64,000 bases of DNA from Anadara kagoshimensis. Lineage: Eukaryota > Mollusca > Bivalvia > Arcoida > Arcidae. Position numbers and translations under genes: made by a program. The notes under the pieces are model-generated. The model made no database searches, was not told the origin of the DNA, and saw nothing but the letters and a program-made list of their open reading frames with translations. The DNA lies in the NCBI GenBank assembly GCA_021292105.1, contig CM037864.1, positions 5,180,413 to 5,244,412 on the forward strand. The letters are read 5' to 3'. Below, piece after piece: positions 1 to 12,262 of the stretch (position 1 is the stretch's first letter; each line of letters opens with the position of its first letter).

Positions 1-124
1 ATATTACATAACATGAATTTAAGATCCTCTATAAATAATGGTCATTGCTAATGTAAACAAACTTATATTGTTCAATTATGATACATATGATGAGGAATTG
101 AAGGTATTATATGAGACATTCCAA

Positions 125-3100
125 TTATAGTTGTTTTTTTATCAATGAAATCCAAGTCCAAACAAAACATTGAATTACTCTGAAAATAGTCACACAGTAC
201 CTCAGAAAATAAATGATTTCACAGTAAACAAAACATACCTGGGAAACAGTTGCAATATATTTCCTCAGAGAAGTAGAGGTGATTCTCTCCGGATGCTGCA
301 AACCAGGGCACTTAGAAACAATTTCTGCCATTTCAGTGTTGCCACTAAATGGGGTATCTGCATTTAATCTTGCAAAAATATATGGGTTGGTTTCAGGTAT
401 TCCAACTTCTTTTCTGAATTTTATTAGCAAATCAATCGCAGATTTGCATCTGGTGGCAGTATAACATATGCATTAACATTTTTGCGTGATTTTCCCGCAG
501 ATATCACCATATCCATCCTACAAAAAAAGATTTTAATGACATATGAAGGTTTATACTATCAACTGAGTTGCAACATGCCCCAGTGCACACAATGTAAACT
601 CACTATTATACGTCCATAAATATCACACCCTGTTTTTCCTTTTTCATTTAATTTGATAACATTGAGTAAAATGAACTAAATTTTCATTTTGTATTTCAAA
701 ACACAACAGAATTTAATTCTGGTTCAATCTGTATGTTCCCTAGTTTGTCTGTGTTCAGAGAAAACATTTTTTCAATTTTGTAAGTTCATTTTGATCTTAT
801 TGTCTCCCCAGTTGAAAACAACTATTGATATATTGATCAGATAGGATTGGCACCATATCGATATGAAACACAAAAGTGATTAGAAACATCAGTGGAAAAC
901 AGTGTACTATGGGTTGATGAAAATTTGTTTAATCTGTTTGCACCAGTAAAGCAAGACTTTTCTTATTAGCTATTGATTTACCTTTTATTGATTTTTATTG
1001 AAATCAATCAGTTCTATATTGCAAAAAAAAGTATAATGCATCAAAAATGTTCTGTTATAACTTTTCTGGCGTATTTTGTCAAAGAATATGGCAAATGTAC
1101 AGATAGATAATGATGTCATGATCGTGTGACCATGGCATCCATTCACCTTACAGTTACCTTTAAATTGTATTTGATATAATTACCTGTCTGCAAGTAATCT
1201 GTCCACTTCTGATAAAGCAAGTCCAAATTCTCCATTGTCCTCATCTTTCCAATTTGGCCTCTGTAGATATTCACAAACTTTCAAATCTTTGACCTCAGCT
1301 CTTCGTCTTTTGTTGAAGAGGATTAAACGACACATTGTCAGTTGTGCAAGGTCTGTCCAATGGCAAGACAGTCTAGTTTTAGTCAGAGCAATAGAACTGG
1401 TTTCCATACTTGTCTGAATGTGTGCAACTAGTTTTTTTAAATCATCTGTTAGGGGAATTGTTTGAACTTTTGTTCGCTTCACAGCATTAATACGCTTAAG
1501 ACATACTGAATTTACACGGTAGTTCCATTCAGCTTTCATCAATTTTTGAAAATTAGTACCATCTTGATTCCTTCTATCATCATTTTCACGCAATGCATGG
1601 CCAACCTTAATTTGGACAACATGATTTAACAGGTTCCCTATGAACTTACCAAGGGTCAATGCTGGATTGTCATTTCTTAATGACAATGCCTTTGTACATT
1701 CAACAACTAAATCAAAATTTTCAGGTCTCACAAGATAATCAAGGCTGATAATAGTTTCTGGCCGCATCTTCTTGGCTTCTAGAATCAATCTTGCTAAAGT
1801 TCTACAACCTAAGGAATCCACTCTCAAGGCAGCATAACGTTTGAGTAAGGAGTCATCTTCTACAATTGCCTTAACAGTGTCATTCTTCATTCTGGATAGC
1901 ATTTTCACAACAAAGCTATCAGTCTCCTCTTGTAATGCACTACGAAGCAAATGTTGTCCATGCCGCACTGCATTATTTGAAGTTTCATTTTCATCAAGAC
2001 TTGCATTTTCCCCTGTTCCCCGAAAACAACAATTTCTGTTATGCCACCAAAGTGATGTCCTCAAAATAAATTTTTTGCAATATTCACATGGTAAATAGTC
2101 AACTGGCCTCTTTTCCTCATAACCATCTCTCCGAGCAACCACTAGACAACCTTCTTTCTTTTGCAAAACATTAATATTATGTTTGAAGTTGCCTTCATTG
2201 GCTAAGAGCTCCAAATTGTGTAGTCTTTCTTTTGATTTCTTTGGAAGCAACAACAATTCTGATACTCTGGTTCTGTCCCTGTGAACGGTAAGGAGATGTC
2301 TTGATATTTTACTAGATATTTCCTTTTCACAAAGGTACAATAATTCTTTTTGTCATATATTTGCTTACATCCTTCTTTCTTCTCTCCTCTTTGTAGTATA
2401 TATACATTTGGATATAAATTACTTGACAAACCATTCTTGATAGAGATAGAATCTGACATCTCACCATCTGAATTTGTAATTTCAGCATCATCTATGAAAG
2501 AGTCATTTATTGTCAAAGATTGATAAAGAGGTTTGGTATTGTATGGCATATTTGTGTCGGAGTTTGACAGGAAACTATCTTCAACAAAATTAGCTTTGTC
2601 CATGAAAGTATTTTCAAGGACAGGATTCAGGGGAACAGCAGGTTTTTTCACACGTTTTCTCTTGGTAAATCGCTTTTTTCTTTTTTGTCCAAGCTTAAAT
2701 GAAGATGATAGTCCTTCATTGGAAAAGCTATCATATTCATCTGAAGTGCTGTCTGTAACAACATAGTCAGGATCTTTGACTTTGTCACTGTCTGTTTCAA
2801 AAGTCTGTTCAAAGTCACTTAAGTTTTCATCATGTGAATGTTGTACAATATCATCTTGTGTAGGTTGTACCATATCATCTTGTGTAGGTTGTACAATATC
2901 ATCTTGTGTAGGTTGTACAATATCATCTTGTGTAGGTTGTACCATATCATCTTGTGTAGGTTGTACAATATCATCTTGTGTAGGTTGTACAATATCATCT
3001 TGTCTATGTTGTACCATTTCATCTTGTGTAGGATGTACCATTTCATCTTGTGTAGGATGTACCAATTCATCTCGTGTAGGTTGTACAATATCATCTTGTC

Positions 3101-5478
3101 TATGTTGTACCATTTCATCTTGTGTAGGATGTACCATTTCATCTTGTGTAGGATGTACCAATTCATCTTGTGTAGGTTGTACAATATCATCTTGTCTATG
3201 TTGTACCATTTCATCTTGTGTAGGATGTACCATTTCATCTTGTGTAGGATGTACCAATTCATCTTGTGTAGGTTGTACAATATCATCTTGTCTATGTTGT
3301 ACCATTTCATCTTGTGTAGGTTGTACGATATCATCTTGTGTAGGTTGTACAATATCATCTTGTGTAGGTTGTACCATATCATCTTGTATAGGATGTACCA
3401 TTTCATCTTGTGTAGGTTGTACAATACCATCTGGTGTAGGATGTACCATTCATCTTGTGTAGGATGTACCATTTCATCTTGTGTAGGTTGTACCATTTCA
3501 TCTTGTGTAGGTTGTAGCAATTCATCTTGTGTAGGTTGTACAATATCATCTTGTGTAGGTTGTACAATACCATCTTGTGTAGGATGTACAATACCATCTT
3601 GTGTAGGTTGTACCATATCATCTTGTATAGGATGTACCATTTCATCTTGTGTAGGAAGTACCATTTCATCTTGTGTAGGTTGTACAATATCATCTTGTGT
3701 AGGTTGTACCATTTCATCTTGTGTAGGATGTACCATTTCATCTTGTGTAGGTTGTACCAATTCATCTTGTGTAGGTTGTACTATATCATCTTGTGTAGGT
3801 TGTACCATTTCATCTTGTGTAGATTGTACAATACCATCTGGTGTAGGTTGTACAATATCATCTTGTGTAAGTTGTACCAATTCATCTTGTGTAGGTTGTA
3901 CCAATTCATCTTGTGTAGGTTGTACTATATTATGTCGTGCAGGATGTACAATATCATCTTGTGTAGGTTGTACTATATCATCTTGTGTAAGTTGTACCAT
4001 TTCATTTTGTGTAGGTTGTACAATATCATCTTGTGTAAGTTGTACCATTTCATTTTGTGTAGGTTGTACAATATCATCTTGTGTAGGTTGTGTAGGTTGT
4101 ACAATATCATCTTGTGTAAGTTGTACCATTTCATTTTGTGTAGGTTGTACAATATCATCTTGTGTAGGTTGTGTAGGTTGTGTAGGTTGTACAATATCAT
4201 CTTGCGTAGGTTGTACCATTTCATCTTGTGTAGATTGTACAATATCGTCTTTTGTAGGTTGTACCATTTTATCTTGTCTATGTTGTACAATATCATCTTG
4301 CGTAGGTTGCACAATATCATCTTGCGTAGGTTGTGCAATATCATCTTGCAAAGGTTGTACTGTAATATCATGAAAAGGTTGTACCATATTATGTTTTGTA
4401 GGATGTACCATACCATCTGGTGTAGGTTGTACAATAATCTGGCAAGGGTTGTACTGTATTATCTGGCAAAGGTTGTACTATATTATGTTTTGTAGGATGT
4501 ACAATATCATCGGGTGTAGGTTGTACAATATCATCTTGTGTAGGTTGTAAATATAATCTGGCAAAGGTTTACTGTAATCTGGCAAAGGTTGTACTATATT
4601 ATGTCGTGTAGGTGTACATATTATCTTGTGTAGTTTGTACCATTTCATTTTGTGTAGGTTGTACAATATCATCTTGTGTAAGTTGTACATTTCATTTTGT
4701 GTAGGTTGTACAATATCATTTTGTGTAGGTTGTACAATATCATTTTGTGTAGGTTGTACAATATCATTTTGTGTAGGTTGTACAATATCATCTTGTGTAG
4801 GTTGTGTAGGTTGTACAATATCATCTTGTGTAGGTTGTACAATATCATCTTGGTAGTGTACAATATCATCTTGTGTAGGTTGTGTAGGTTGTACAATATC
4901 ATCTTGCGTAGGTTGTACAATATCATCTTGCGTAGGTTGTGCAATATCATCTTGCAAAGGTTGTTCTGTAATATCATGAAAAGGTTGTACCATATTATGT
5001 TTTGTAGGATGTACCATACCATCTGGTGTAGGTTGTACAATATAATCTGGCAAAGGTTGTACTATATTATGTTGTGTAGGATGTACAATATCATCTTGTG
5101 TAGGCTGTAGCATATCATCTTGTGTAGGTTGTAAAATATCATCTTGTGTAGGTTGTACCATATCATATGGCAAAGGTTGTTGCATATCTTGTGAAGGTTG
5201 CACATTTTCATCTGGCAAGGGCTGTACCACATCATCTGGCACAAGTACCATATTATTTGGCAAATGTGGTACCATATTGTTTTTTGAAGGTTGTATCATA
5301 CCATCTAGAGAAGGTTGTACCATATCATCTTGTGTAGATATATCATCTTGTGTAGATTGTACTATATCCAGGGACAAGGGTCTTACCATACCATCTTCTG
5401 TAGGTTGAACCATATCATCATGCATAGGTTGTGTAGAATATTCAACCTCCTGTTGAGGATGTTGCACTGCTGTACCCT
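125..5478 (-). CDS. Tyrosine-recombinase-fold protein with tandem-repeat N-terminus (partial, frameshifted)
   Basis: I see two exons on the minus strand. A large one runs from about 5478 (acceptor TTCCAG) to 1184 (donor CAG/GTAATT); a second runs 517-239 (acceptor TTGTAG, donor CAG/GTATG). The splice is phase 2 and in frame. Order from the N-terminus: 8-residue repeats (VQPTQDDI-like), an acidic/Ser-rich stretch with a basic patch (KKRFTKRKR), a C2H2-like motif near 2285-2350 (CEK...HLLTVH), a second motif CEYC...HNRNC near 2035-2095, then a helical domain ending in LILFNKRRRAEV. The last matches the Arg-I region of tyrosine recombinases. The second exon holds NPYIFAR and TSTSLRKYIATVSQ, equivalent to the HxxR region. 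The catalytic Tyr exon should lie left of base 1. Uncharacterised relatives with this architecture occur in fish and molluscs, from memory. Frameshifts near 450, 2332, 3447 and several in 4425-4860 mean either a pseudogene or sequence error. No start codon was identified. Confidence 0.72.
518..1183 (-). other. Intron of the tyrosine-recombinase-fold gene
   Basis: AT-rich spacer between the donor at 1183-1180 (GTAA on the minus strand) and the acceptor AG at 519-518. It joins AG/G to give ...LLADR followed by MDMVISAGKS. No ORF or repeat is recognised inside it. Confidence 0.75.
2837..5430. repeat. 24-bp tandem repeat array (coding minisatellite)
   Basis: About 100 imperfect copies of a 24-bp unit (plus strand TGTGTAGGTTGTACAATATC plus ATCT), degenerate at the right end. 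Because 24 is a multiple of three, each frame stays open for long stretches. The minus strand reads VQPTQDDI-like octapeptides continuous with the recombinase-fold gene, so this is the likely sense. A 96-bp higher-order unit of four variants is repeated at 3001, 3097, 3193 and 3289. A block at about 4350-4500 recurs at about 4957-5075. Units of abnormal length near 3447, 4430, 4545, 4610, 4687 and 4853 break the frame. Confidence 0.95.
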
Positions 5479-5563
5479 CTGGAAGTATAATTAGAGAATT
5501 ATAAAATTTCAACTGATTGATTGCAAAGTTTGACCTTGACATTGATACTGAAAGCATCCCCAA

Positions 5564-8500
5564 CTTGAAATGATAAACTTATCGAAACTTAACAGTGAAA
5601 TAAAGAGTTTATTATTTTTTTCCATTGAATTTCCTGGAAAAAATATTTTGTGGAATTTTTTTTTCACTAATTGATATTTAAAATTTCAATTAATGTTTTA
5701 AGAAATTTCACAAGCACAACATATGCAGTGTCTGTTTCTGCTTTCGTTTCCAAATTAAAAGATGAGAATAAGACTTCACAGACAATGCTTACACCTTTTC
5801 AGCAGGATTAATTGTAAAGAATTTATCAAAAGTCATTTAAACATTTTTACACATTTAGGTTTTAAAGTTTATTTTCAGCCAAATTTCAAAAAGTCAAATG
5901 ACTGGAATGGCAATATTATTTATTGTGGAATAGTACCATTTTTGATAATAAAATATTCATTACCTCTGGCCCAGGACAAATCATGTCTGAAGCAGTTCAG
6001 AAATACTGGCATTTTTTTCAAACATTCTGCAAAAAGAAATAAAAAAAACTACATTCTTGAAGGATTGTAATAAATACTCCTTAATTGATATGAATATGAG
6101 ATGCTATGCATTATTTTCAATTTTTTATTTTACTCTTCACATAATTAGTTTAACAAGATACTCACTTAATGACAGTTATTGTATAAAATCGTCATTTATT
6201 ATAAATAAACAAAAGCTGTCGGTGTAACAGACACATGCCCCAAAAACATAACTGACAAGGCAAAAAAATAAAAATTCTTTTGTGTGATTTGTCAAAATGT
6301 AATTATTAAAAACTATTAGAAAATAATTCATTTTTTATATTTGTTTTGCCTAAAACTATCAAAATAAAACATTTTCTGTTACTTTTCCTGTTACTCATAT
6401 TGATGAACTAATTAACAGGGTAAATTAGTTTCACCAAAAGGCATGGGATAGAATAATTGTGCTAGCTATCAGGTGTTTATATTTCTGATTTTATTTCAGA
6501 GGTTTTAAATTAATTATAATATAGCTGAAACCACTTTATTGCATATCTGTTAATAAAGTTACCATGTTAATTGCACAATATAATGAAATCCAATACCATT
6601 TTCCATTATACTCAATAGAAATATTATCTCATTAAATTTGCATTGTAAATTTGGCACATATCTATTAATTACATAGCAAAATTAAAAAAATTTTGAGAAA
6701 AAAAATATAGACATTTATATATTTTAACTGAAGATGAAGTAAACCCACACCCTGGTTGTGCTGATCTGTGATAGAATATGTTGGATTTAGTAGTCTTTCT
6801 AAATAAATAATAAATTACAAATAGCAGGAAAGAACTCAATGATCAACCAACTGCAAGTTGAGGCTTGTTAAATCGACTAGTTCCATGGTAAAAGATAATT
6901 CTGAAGCCTAAGTTTTGAGCAAGACCCAATAGTGCTATATATATGTATATATATATAATATATTATTGGGCCATTGCCCCAATAGTATCTACAAAATATA
7001 CTGTTGGATTCCCAACCAATAATGCTACCAGTATGTTTATTTTGACTATTTTATGGTAATGTGTCCCTTTGATCATTGTTTGTGTTTTCAGGTTTATTTT
7101 CATTGAAACTCATTAAACTGCACTTTCAGCTTGTTGAGTTCTTACCGTCTATTTATGATTTATATACTTTAGAATGTCAACTGAAATTAATACAAAACCA
7201 AATTGCATATATCTGAAGTGTAGTTCTATGATACACTGTAAAATATTCACATATTTCCTTTTTTCATAAACAAGAGGCTCATGGGGCTGTAGCCAAAGAA
7301 GTATGTTGTTTATGTCAATGAAACAGTAGATAACCTTTAACCTTATTCTCCACTATGCAAGTACACACCACTGTAGAGCTGCAAACAAATATTAGAAATA
7401 GGGATGTTCTGTTACTCCAATTTTCTGACAGTATTCAAATAATATCCATTCTGAACACTTGATAACACTAGATCAACATCAAACTTGCTGAATCACCACA
7501 AATAGTACTTAACAAGACAGAAAATGGAATATATTGAAAATATTTGCTTGATCATTTTCAGTTTAAATTGTTGATAAAATATACTGCACTGTTAGTTTTT
7601 TTTTTACAAAAAGAATAATAGTTGCATTTTTTCGCTGTTTTTCTATCATTCTGTAAATTTTCTTAGAACATTGAACAATAGATCATTTTCAGGTTCCCCG
7701 TTTCGTGCTAATTCGGAGATTTATAATCTACTTAAGTCAAGTGATGTGCAGGCATGTATACTTTTGGTTTCCTATGGCATCTATAGAAACTGTCATTTCA
7801 CGATATTGTATATAATGGAGACCTGTATTTTTCTCACCAAATTATGTTTTTTTTTTTTTTTTTTTGAATTTATTATTATTATTATTATTATTATTTTTGA
7901 TTGATATGAACTAAAATGATTTTTTTTTGTTACACAGTAAGGACACAGCACCAAAGGCCAACTACTGGAATGGCCAAGCAACAAATTAGAACGTATATGA
8001 CCAACAAGACCCCTTAAAGAAAATGTCTCAACCAAGCAGAAAGCTAATCCCCATTCAAAAATCTCAGTCACACATATTTACCACTTGGGTTAATCTTTTG
8101 CATTGTGTATTTAATCCTTTGTTAAAATGGCAATTATCACAAAAGATTAAAAAACATTTGCCAAAAACATTCAAGGCACATTTTCAAAAAAAAAACAACA
8201 TGTATAAATGACTGCATTGATTTTACACTTGAAAAACCGAAATCATCCACAACACAATCACAAACATACAGCTCATACAAACACAAAAGCACATGTAAAG
8301 CACTCATAAACATCACACCTGCAGGATCATTCAACTTTATTTCACATATTTGGGGAGGTAATACATCAGACAGATACATACCGGTAACAAAAGAAAGTTG
8401 AAGTTATGGTAGACAGAGGGGTATTTAATTAGAGATTTATAATTAGAAAGAAGAGCTACAATAAATATGTAAACGGGGTAGAGGCAAATAACTGAATGTT

Positions 8501-9600
8501 GCGAATGTTTAAAAAGAAGTATAGCTTGTCCAAGATTAAAAATATTTAGTATCTTAGCTGGTGCCATTCCACTGACTATGAAATCGGAAGTGAATCAAAT
8601 TTTGAAAGTGTGTTTTTGTGTGTGTAATTTGCACAAACCATTACTAACTTAGTATGTAGTCTTGTTATAGGTGTTAATTTTAAAAAAATACTGTCGTGGT
8701 ACTAGTGGACCAACAAGGGTTTTTCATTTCAATGTTGATTTAGTATTGTAATATCTTTTTCTTTGTATTAATACTTTACTGGTGTAGGTATGTATTAAGA
8801 GATTACAGATACTGTATGTGTCATATCATTTGTATTAATACAGTGTTAATAAAATACAGTCATTGGTCATTACTGCAGGTGGTTTTTAAAAAATAGGTTT
8901 TACTGTATATTTCTTACCAATAATTACCAAAATTATCTTTATATATGGGAACACTTGTATGATTGCATGAAAAACTTGTACTTGAATAAAAGCAGAATTT
9001 ATACTTGAATAAAAGCGGAATTTTAGGACAATTTTATGCACTATTTTTAAAAAAAATATTTCATTTTGCTTTAGCCAGAATTGATTATATCGCATAAACT
9101 GTTGGCATGTCACGAGTGGGAGGTTGTATTTTCACTGACTCAATACTGGGATATAAGTAATGCCTGTAGTTGGATTAAAAGTGAAAAATGATTGAATAAT
9201 GAGACATTGAAAACAAAAAAATTCTTATTTGTTATGTTATTAAGGGGTGGAGTAATATTGTTTTAATCCCCAGTCAAGATTATTTCACATATATCAAAGA
9301 TGTCAACTCTAGAAATGTTGAGGAAATGAGAGTGCCTAGAGAAAATCAATAACCATGGCAAGAGAACTGTCAAACTTTGTCAACCTAATGACTAGGTCAA
9401 TATTATCTTTTATATTAGGATTTGGAGCTAGGCAGTGAGAGGATCTATGATTTGTAAGTTCATTTTTTCAACTCACCATTGGATCAATAAGGCCCCTTTT
9501 AACCAAGATGTACCAGGTCTAAATTAAAAGACTTTCATTTGTACCCTCTACTTAAAATTTAAATATAAGTATCAGAGGAACCTCAGAATGACAAAATAAT
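5564..9600. other. Gene-poor AT-rich stretch
   Basis: No exon is supported here. It holds a fragment starting AACAAGAGGCTCATG near 7268, an AT-rich hairpin around 6926-6985 with GACCCAATA/TATTGGGCC ends, an ATT microsatellite at about 7866-7898, and a SINE-like tail near 9240-9360. The open reading frames present are short, AT-biased and have no recognisable motif. Confidence 0.6.
7866..7898. repeat. (ATT)n microsatellite after a T run
   Basis: A run of T is followed by about nine ATT triplets. Simple sequence with no coding meaning. Confidence 0.9.
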
Positions 9601-9689
9601 TGTTTATTTAAATATTTTGCATGGAATTTAATGAAAGTGCAGGGTACATAAGAAAGTTTAGCCATAATAGAAATGACACTTGGTCATTT

Positions 9690-9850
9690 GAAAAAAAAAC
9701 TTGCACAACCATCTTGCTTGAGCATCCACCGGACAATATAGAACCAGATGTGGTCACAAGGATCCACACAATATAAGGGTCTGCATTCTGTCTTGTTTCA
9801 GGCAAACAAGTAGCTTTTGTATACTTGCAAATGTCACTATTAGGAATATT
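9690..9850 (-). pseudogene. SWIM-type zinc-finger exon remnant (SAP/SWIM/YqaJ-like family)
   Basis: The minus strand reads ATCLPETRQNADPYIVW, then a stretch ending SGSILSGGCSSK. This matches the pattern before and at the start of SWIM fingers in mollusc SAP-SWIM-YqaJ proteins: a conserved LPE.R....DPY.VW block, a hydrophobic strand, then GGC.C. The second Cys of the CxC is Ser here, and the frame shifts immediately afterwards (DGCAS continues in another frame), so the finger cannot form as written. A possible acceptor lies just upstream on the minus strand (CCTAATAG). No YqaJ nuclease domain was seen to the left. Family assignment is from memory and moderate. Confidence 0.45.
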
Positions 9851-10014
9851 AGCAGTCCAAATCATCTATAATGATTAAACATCATCATCTTTTGCCGAGA
9901 ACAATTACAAAAATTTACCATGGTACAGAACAAACAAAGCATATTAATAGCACACAATTTATTGTATGCATATACTGATACAGTAGAGAAGAGTAAGTAC
10001 CTGTGGATGTGTGG

Positions 10015-10430
10015 CAACCCTGGAACAATAGATGGCCAAGCAGCTTTGTCAGTAGAGCTTTCTGCTAGTATTAGGAAGGCCCCGGGTTCGAGTCGGCTGC
10101 ATTTTTCTTTTTACTGTTACATTTTGGGGCTTGCTCAACCCTGGGAAGTGACTGGCCAATATTTTGTTCCTAGAGTGAAATCTAAAGGTTCTGATTCAAT
10201 GTAGTTGATCAACTACAATCAATTCATGAATTGGAGAGAGAGAGAGAGAGAGAAAAAAAACCACAAAAATGAAGGGAGGAAGTGACAGACCAGGCTTGAT
10301 AGGTGACATAGCTCAGTTGTTACAGCATTCTACAAATATTGAAGGTATGTCTATTTGAATCCTGGTTTGGCTGCTACATTTTTCTTCTCTCCTGTTACAG
10401 ATATTTCTGATCATTCCCTTTTGCATCACT
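10015..10430 (+). repeat. Two tRNA-derived SINE-like fragments
   Basis: The first (about 10015-10150) has a B-box-like GGGTTCGAGTC at about 10083. The second (about 10300-10420) has an A-box-like CATAGCTCAGTTG at about 10308 and a decayed B box. They are separated by a GA microsatellite near 10234-10251. Both resemble the tRNA heads of better preserved SINEs elsewhere in the window. Confidence 0.5.
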
Positions 10431-10764
10431 TAGAGTGCTACTGTAACAACTAGTATTGGATTTTTCTGTAGTTATTTTATTTTTTAATTTTGAAAAAGTG
10501 AAGTCCAATTAAATTATTTTTCATACAGAGAATGGCAACGAAAATAAGCATATTAACATCTTGTTCATCTTCAGTCAACATGCCTATATGTCCAGCAGTG
10601 TACAACCTATGGTTAATGTCTTTTCGGTTTTATTTCAATGTCTTCTTTTTATTTGCAAGTGTGAAGCAAGTACATAAAAACATTGTATTGCTTAATGTCT
10701 GGTAAAAACCTTGAGTTGTATCCCCAACCATGTATCTACCCAAGCTCACATAAAACGTTACCAT

Positions 10765-10947
10765 TTACAGTTTCACTAAAAAAGAATTTTGGTAATCACT
10801 CTCTGAATCAATATTTTTCAGCTGCAACTCTTTTGCCAACTGATGAACCCCAATTAAATCATTTTTCAGATACAAATGCGACAAAATTCCTCTAGATTTC
10901 AAATAGCTCTTCAAATCATTTACCTGCTCAGTAGCAAAGTCTTTCAT
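10765..10947 (-). pseudogene. SAP-like domain exon fragment
   Basis: A short minus-strand frame starts MKDFATEQVNDLKSYLKSRG and continues with ...LYLKNDLIGVHQLAKELQ. This resembles the SAP helix-turn-helix that opens mollusc SAP-SWIM-YqaJ proteins: a ...LK.YL..RG core, a linker, then K.DL......A. It lies about 0.9 kb upstream, on the same strand, of the SWIM-like remnant, so both may belong to one gene or relic. No clear donor is visible and the frame ends soon after, so it may be a dead copy. Confidence 0.45.
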
Positions 10948-11898
10948 CACAAGATAGACATTAAAACCTTATATGCCTGCACTTTTCTTACTACAATATG
11001 CCTGTTTTACCTCTAACTGCTGATAACCCAAAAATATTCTATTGAATAATATTCGAAGACTGGTATAGATATTCGAAAAGTACTATTGGTATTTGTTGCA
11101 GCTCTACACCACTGTAAGTCCCATTTTGAATGAATTTAGTATCCAGGAAAAGAAATGTGGTAGGTATTCCTAGATTCCAAGATGGACTAATGCAAAACAA
11201 GATTTGTTTGTGAAACAATATAAAAACAATATAGCCCAATCTTTAAATCAAAATAAAAATAACATGAAACAAGAGGTGTTTCCACTACAGTGTTCTGCAA
11301 AAATTGAGATGTGACAAACATTTGGCAATTAAAATCATAAAGACCCAGAGAAACTTTATTGGGTCTTAAAATGATTGACCAACCTTTTAAGTTGTATTTT
11401 GCAGGTACTTAAAATGAAAGTTTTACATACTTTCTTATTGATGATTTTTCCACAAGGTAAAAACCAAAGTTAAAACAATTTAACAATACATTTGAAACTT
11501 GAATACCTCTGAAATTTTGTTTTCATTGGCCAAACATTTTCCATAAAACCCCCCAAAACATGGACACTTTATAAGGAATTGTGAAAACATTGACACTCTA
11601 TAAGGAATTGTGAAAACTGGGAAGCGGAAACACCTTTTAAAAATATCGAAATATATTTAAGACAACTGCAACGAACAAAACAATACTCAAACCAACCAAT
11701 TCCTATATCTTCCCACTCTTTATGAGAAATGCATTCAATATCATCCAAAGATACTCTGAAACTGTATACAAGCAAAACAACCATTTTATTTTATTGTTTA
11801 AGGAATTTCATGACTGAAAATCATTCAACCGGAAATATGGGTCTGTTAGGGGTTACCCTATCTACCCTATTTTTGTCCCAACTCTTAGTTGCATATTA

Positions 11899-12262
11899 AC
11901 AAGAGGCCCATGTGGGCCTTAACTCTCACCTTAATGAGCTATCTTGTAGTATTTAACTGAGTTTTTATAAATTAAAGTCTCTTTTTGGAGCCCCATAGTC
12001 CAGCATTATAGATTTAATAATTATTTGTACTACAAATGCTTAATCTGAAATAAGTAAGGTCTAGCTATTGTACATTAGTCATTTGTGAGTTTTAAATAAT
12101 TTATAGGAGTCCTTCTACAGATACCCCATTTGAAGTCCTGTTACCTGCATTTGTTTAGATTAAATAACACTTGTATTTATAATATCTAATGTCTAGCTAA
12201 TGCACATGAGTGATTTATGATTTTTCAATAATCTATAGGGCCTTGGCTTAGATGAGCTAAAA
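11899..12262 (+). repeat. Interspersed element with AACAAGAGGCCCATG start
   Basis: Begins AACAAGAGGCCCATG and ends near TGGCTTAGATGAGCTAA, the same ends as the larger copy at 27243-28634. It holds an internal imperfect duplication of about 140 bp (TCTAGCTA.TG.ACAT.AGT). No coding capacity, so it is a non-autonomous element of undetermined class. Confidence 0.6.

Noticed and set aside
2776-4495. Long plus-strand Cys-rich or Leu/Tyr-rich frames (CTISSCVG and ILCRLYN repeats)
   Set aside because: They are antisense or shifted readings of the 24-bp array; the minus-strand VQPTQDDI frame continues into a recognisable domain, these do not.
2837-5430. CRISPR-like array
   Set aside because: Units are head-to-tail with no unique spacers, and the window is eukaryotic.
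5762-6070. 102-codon plus-strand frame
   Set aside because: AT-driven composition, no recognisable motif, no neighbouring exon.
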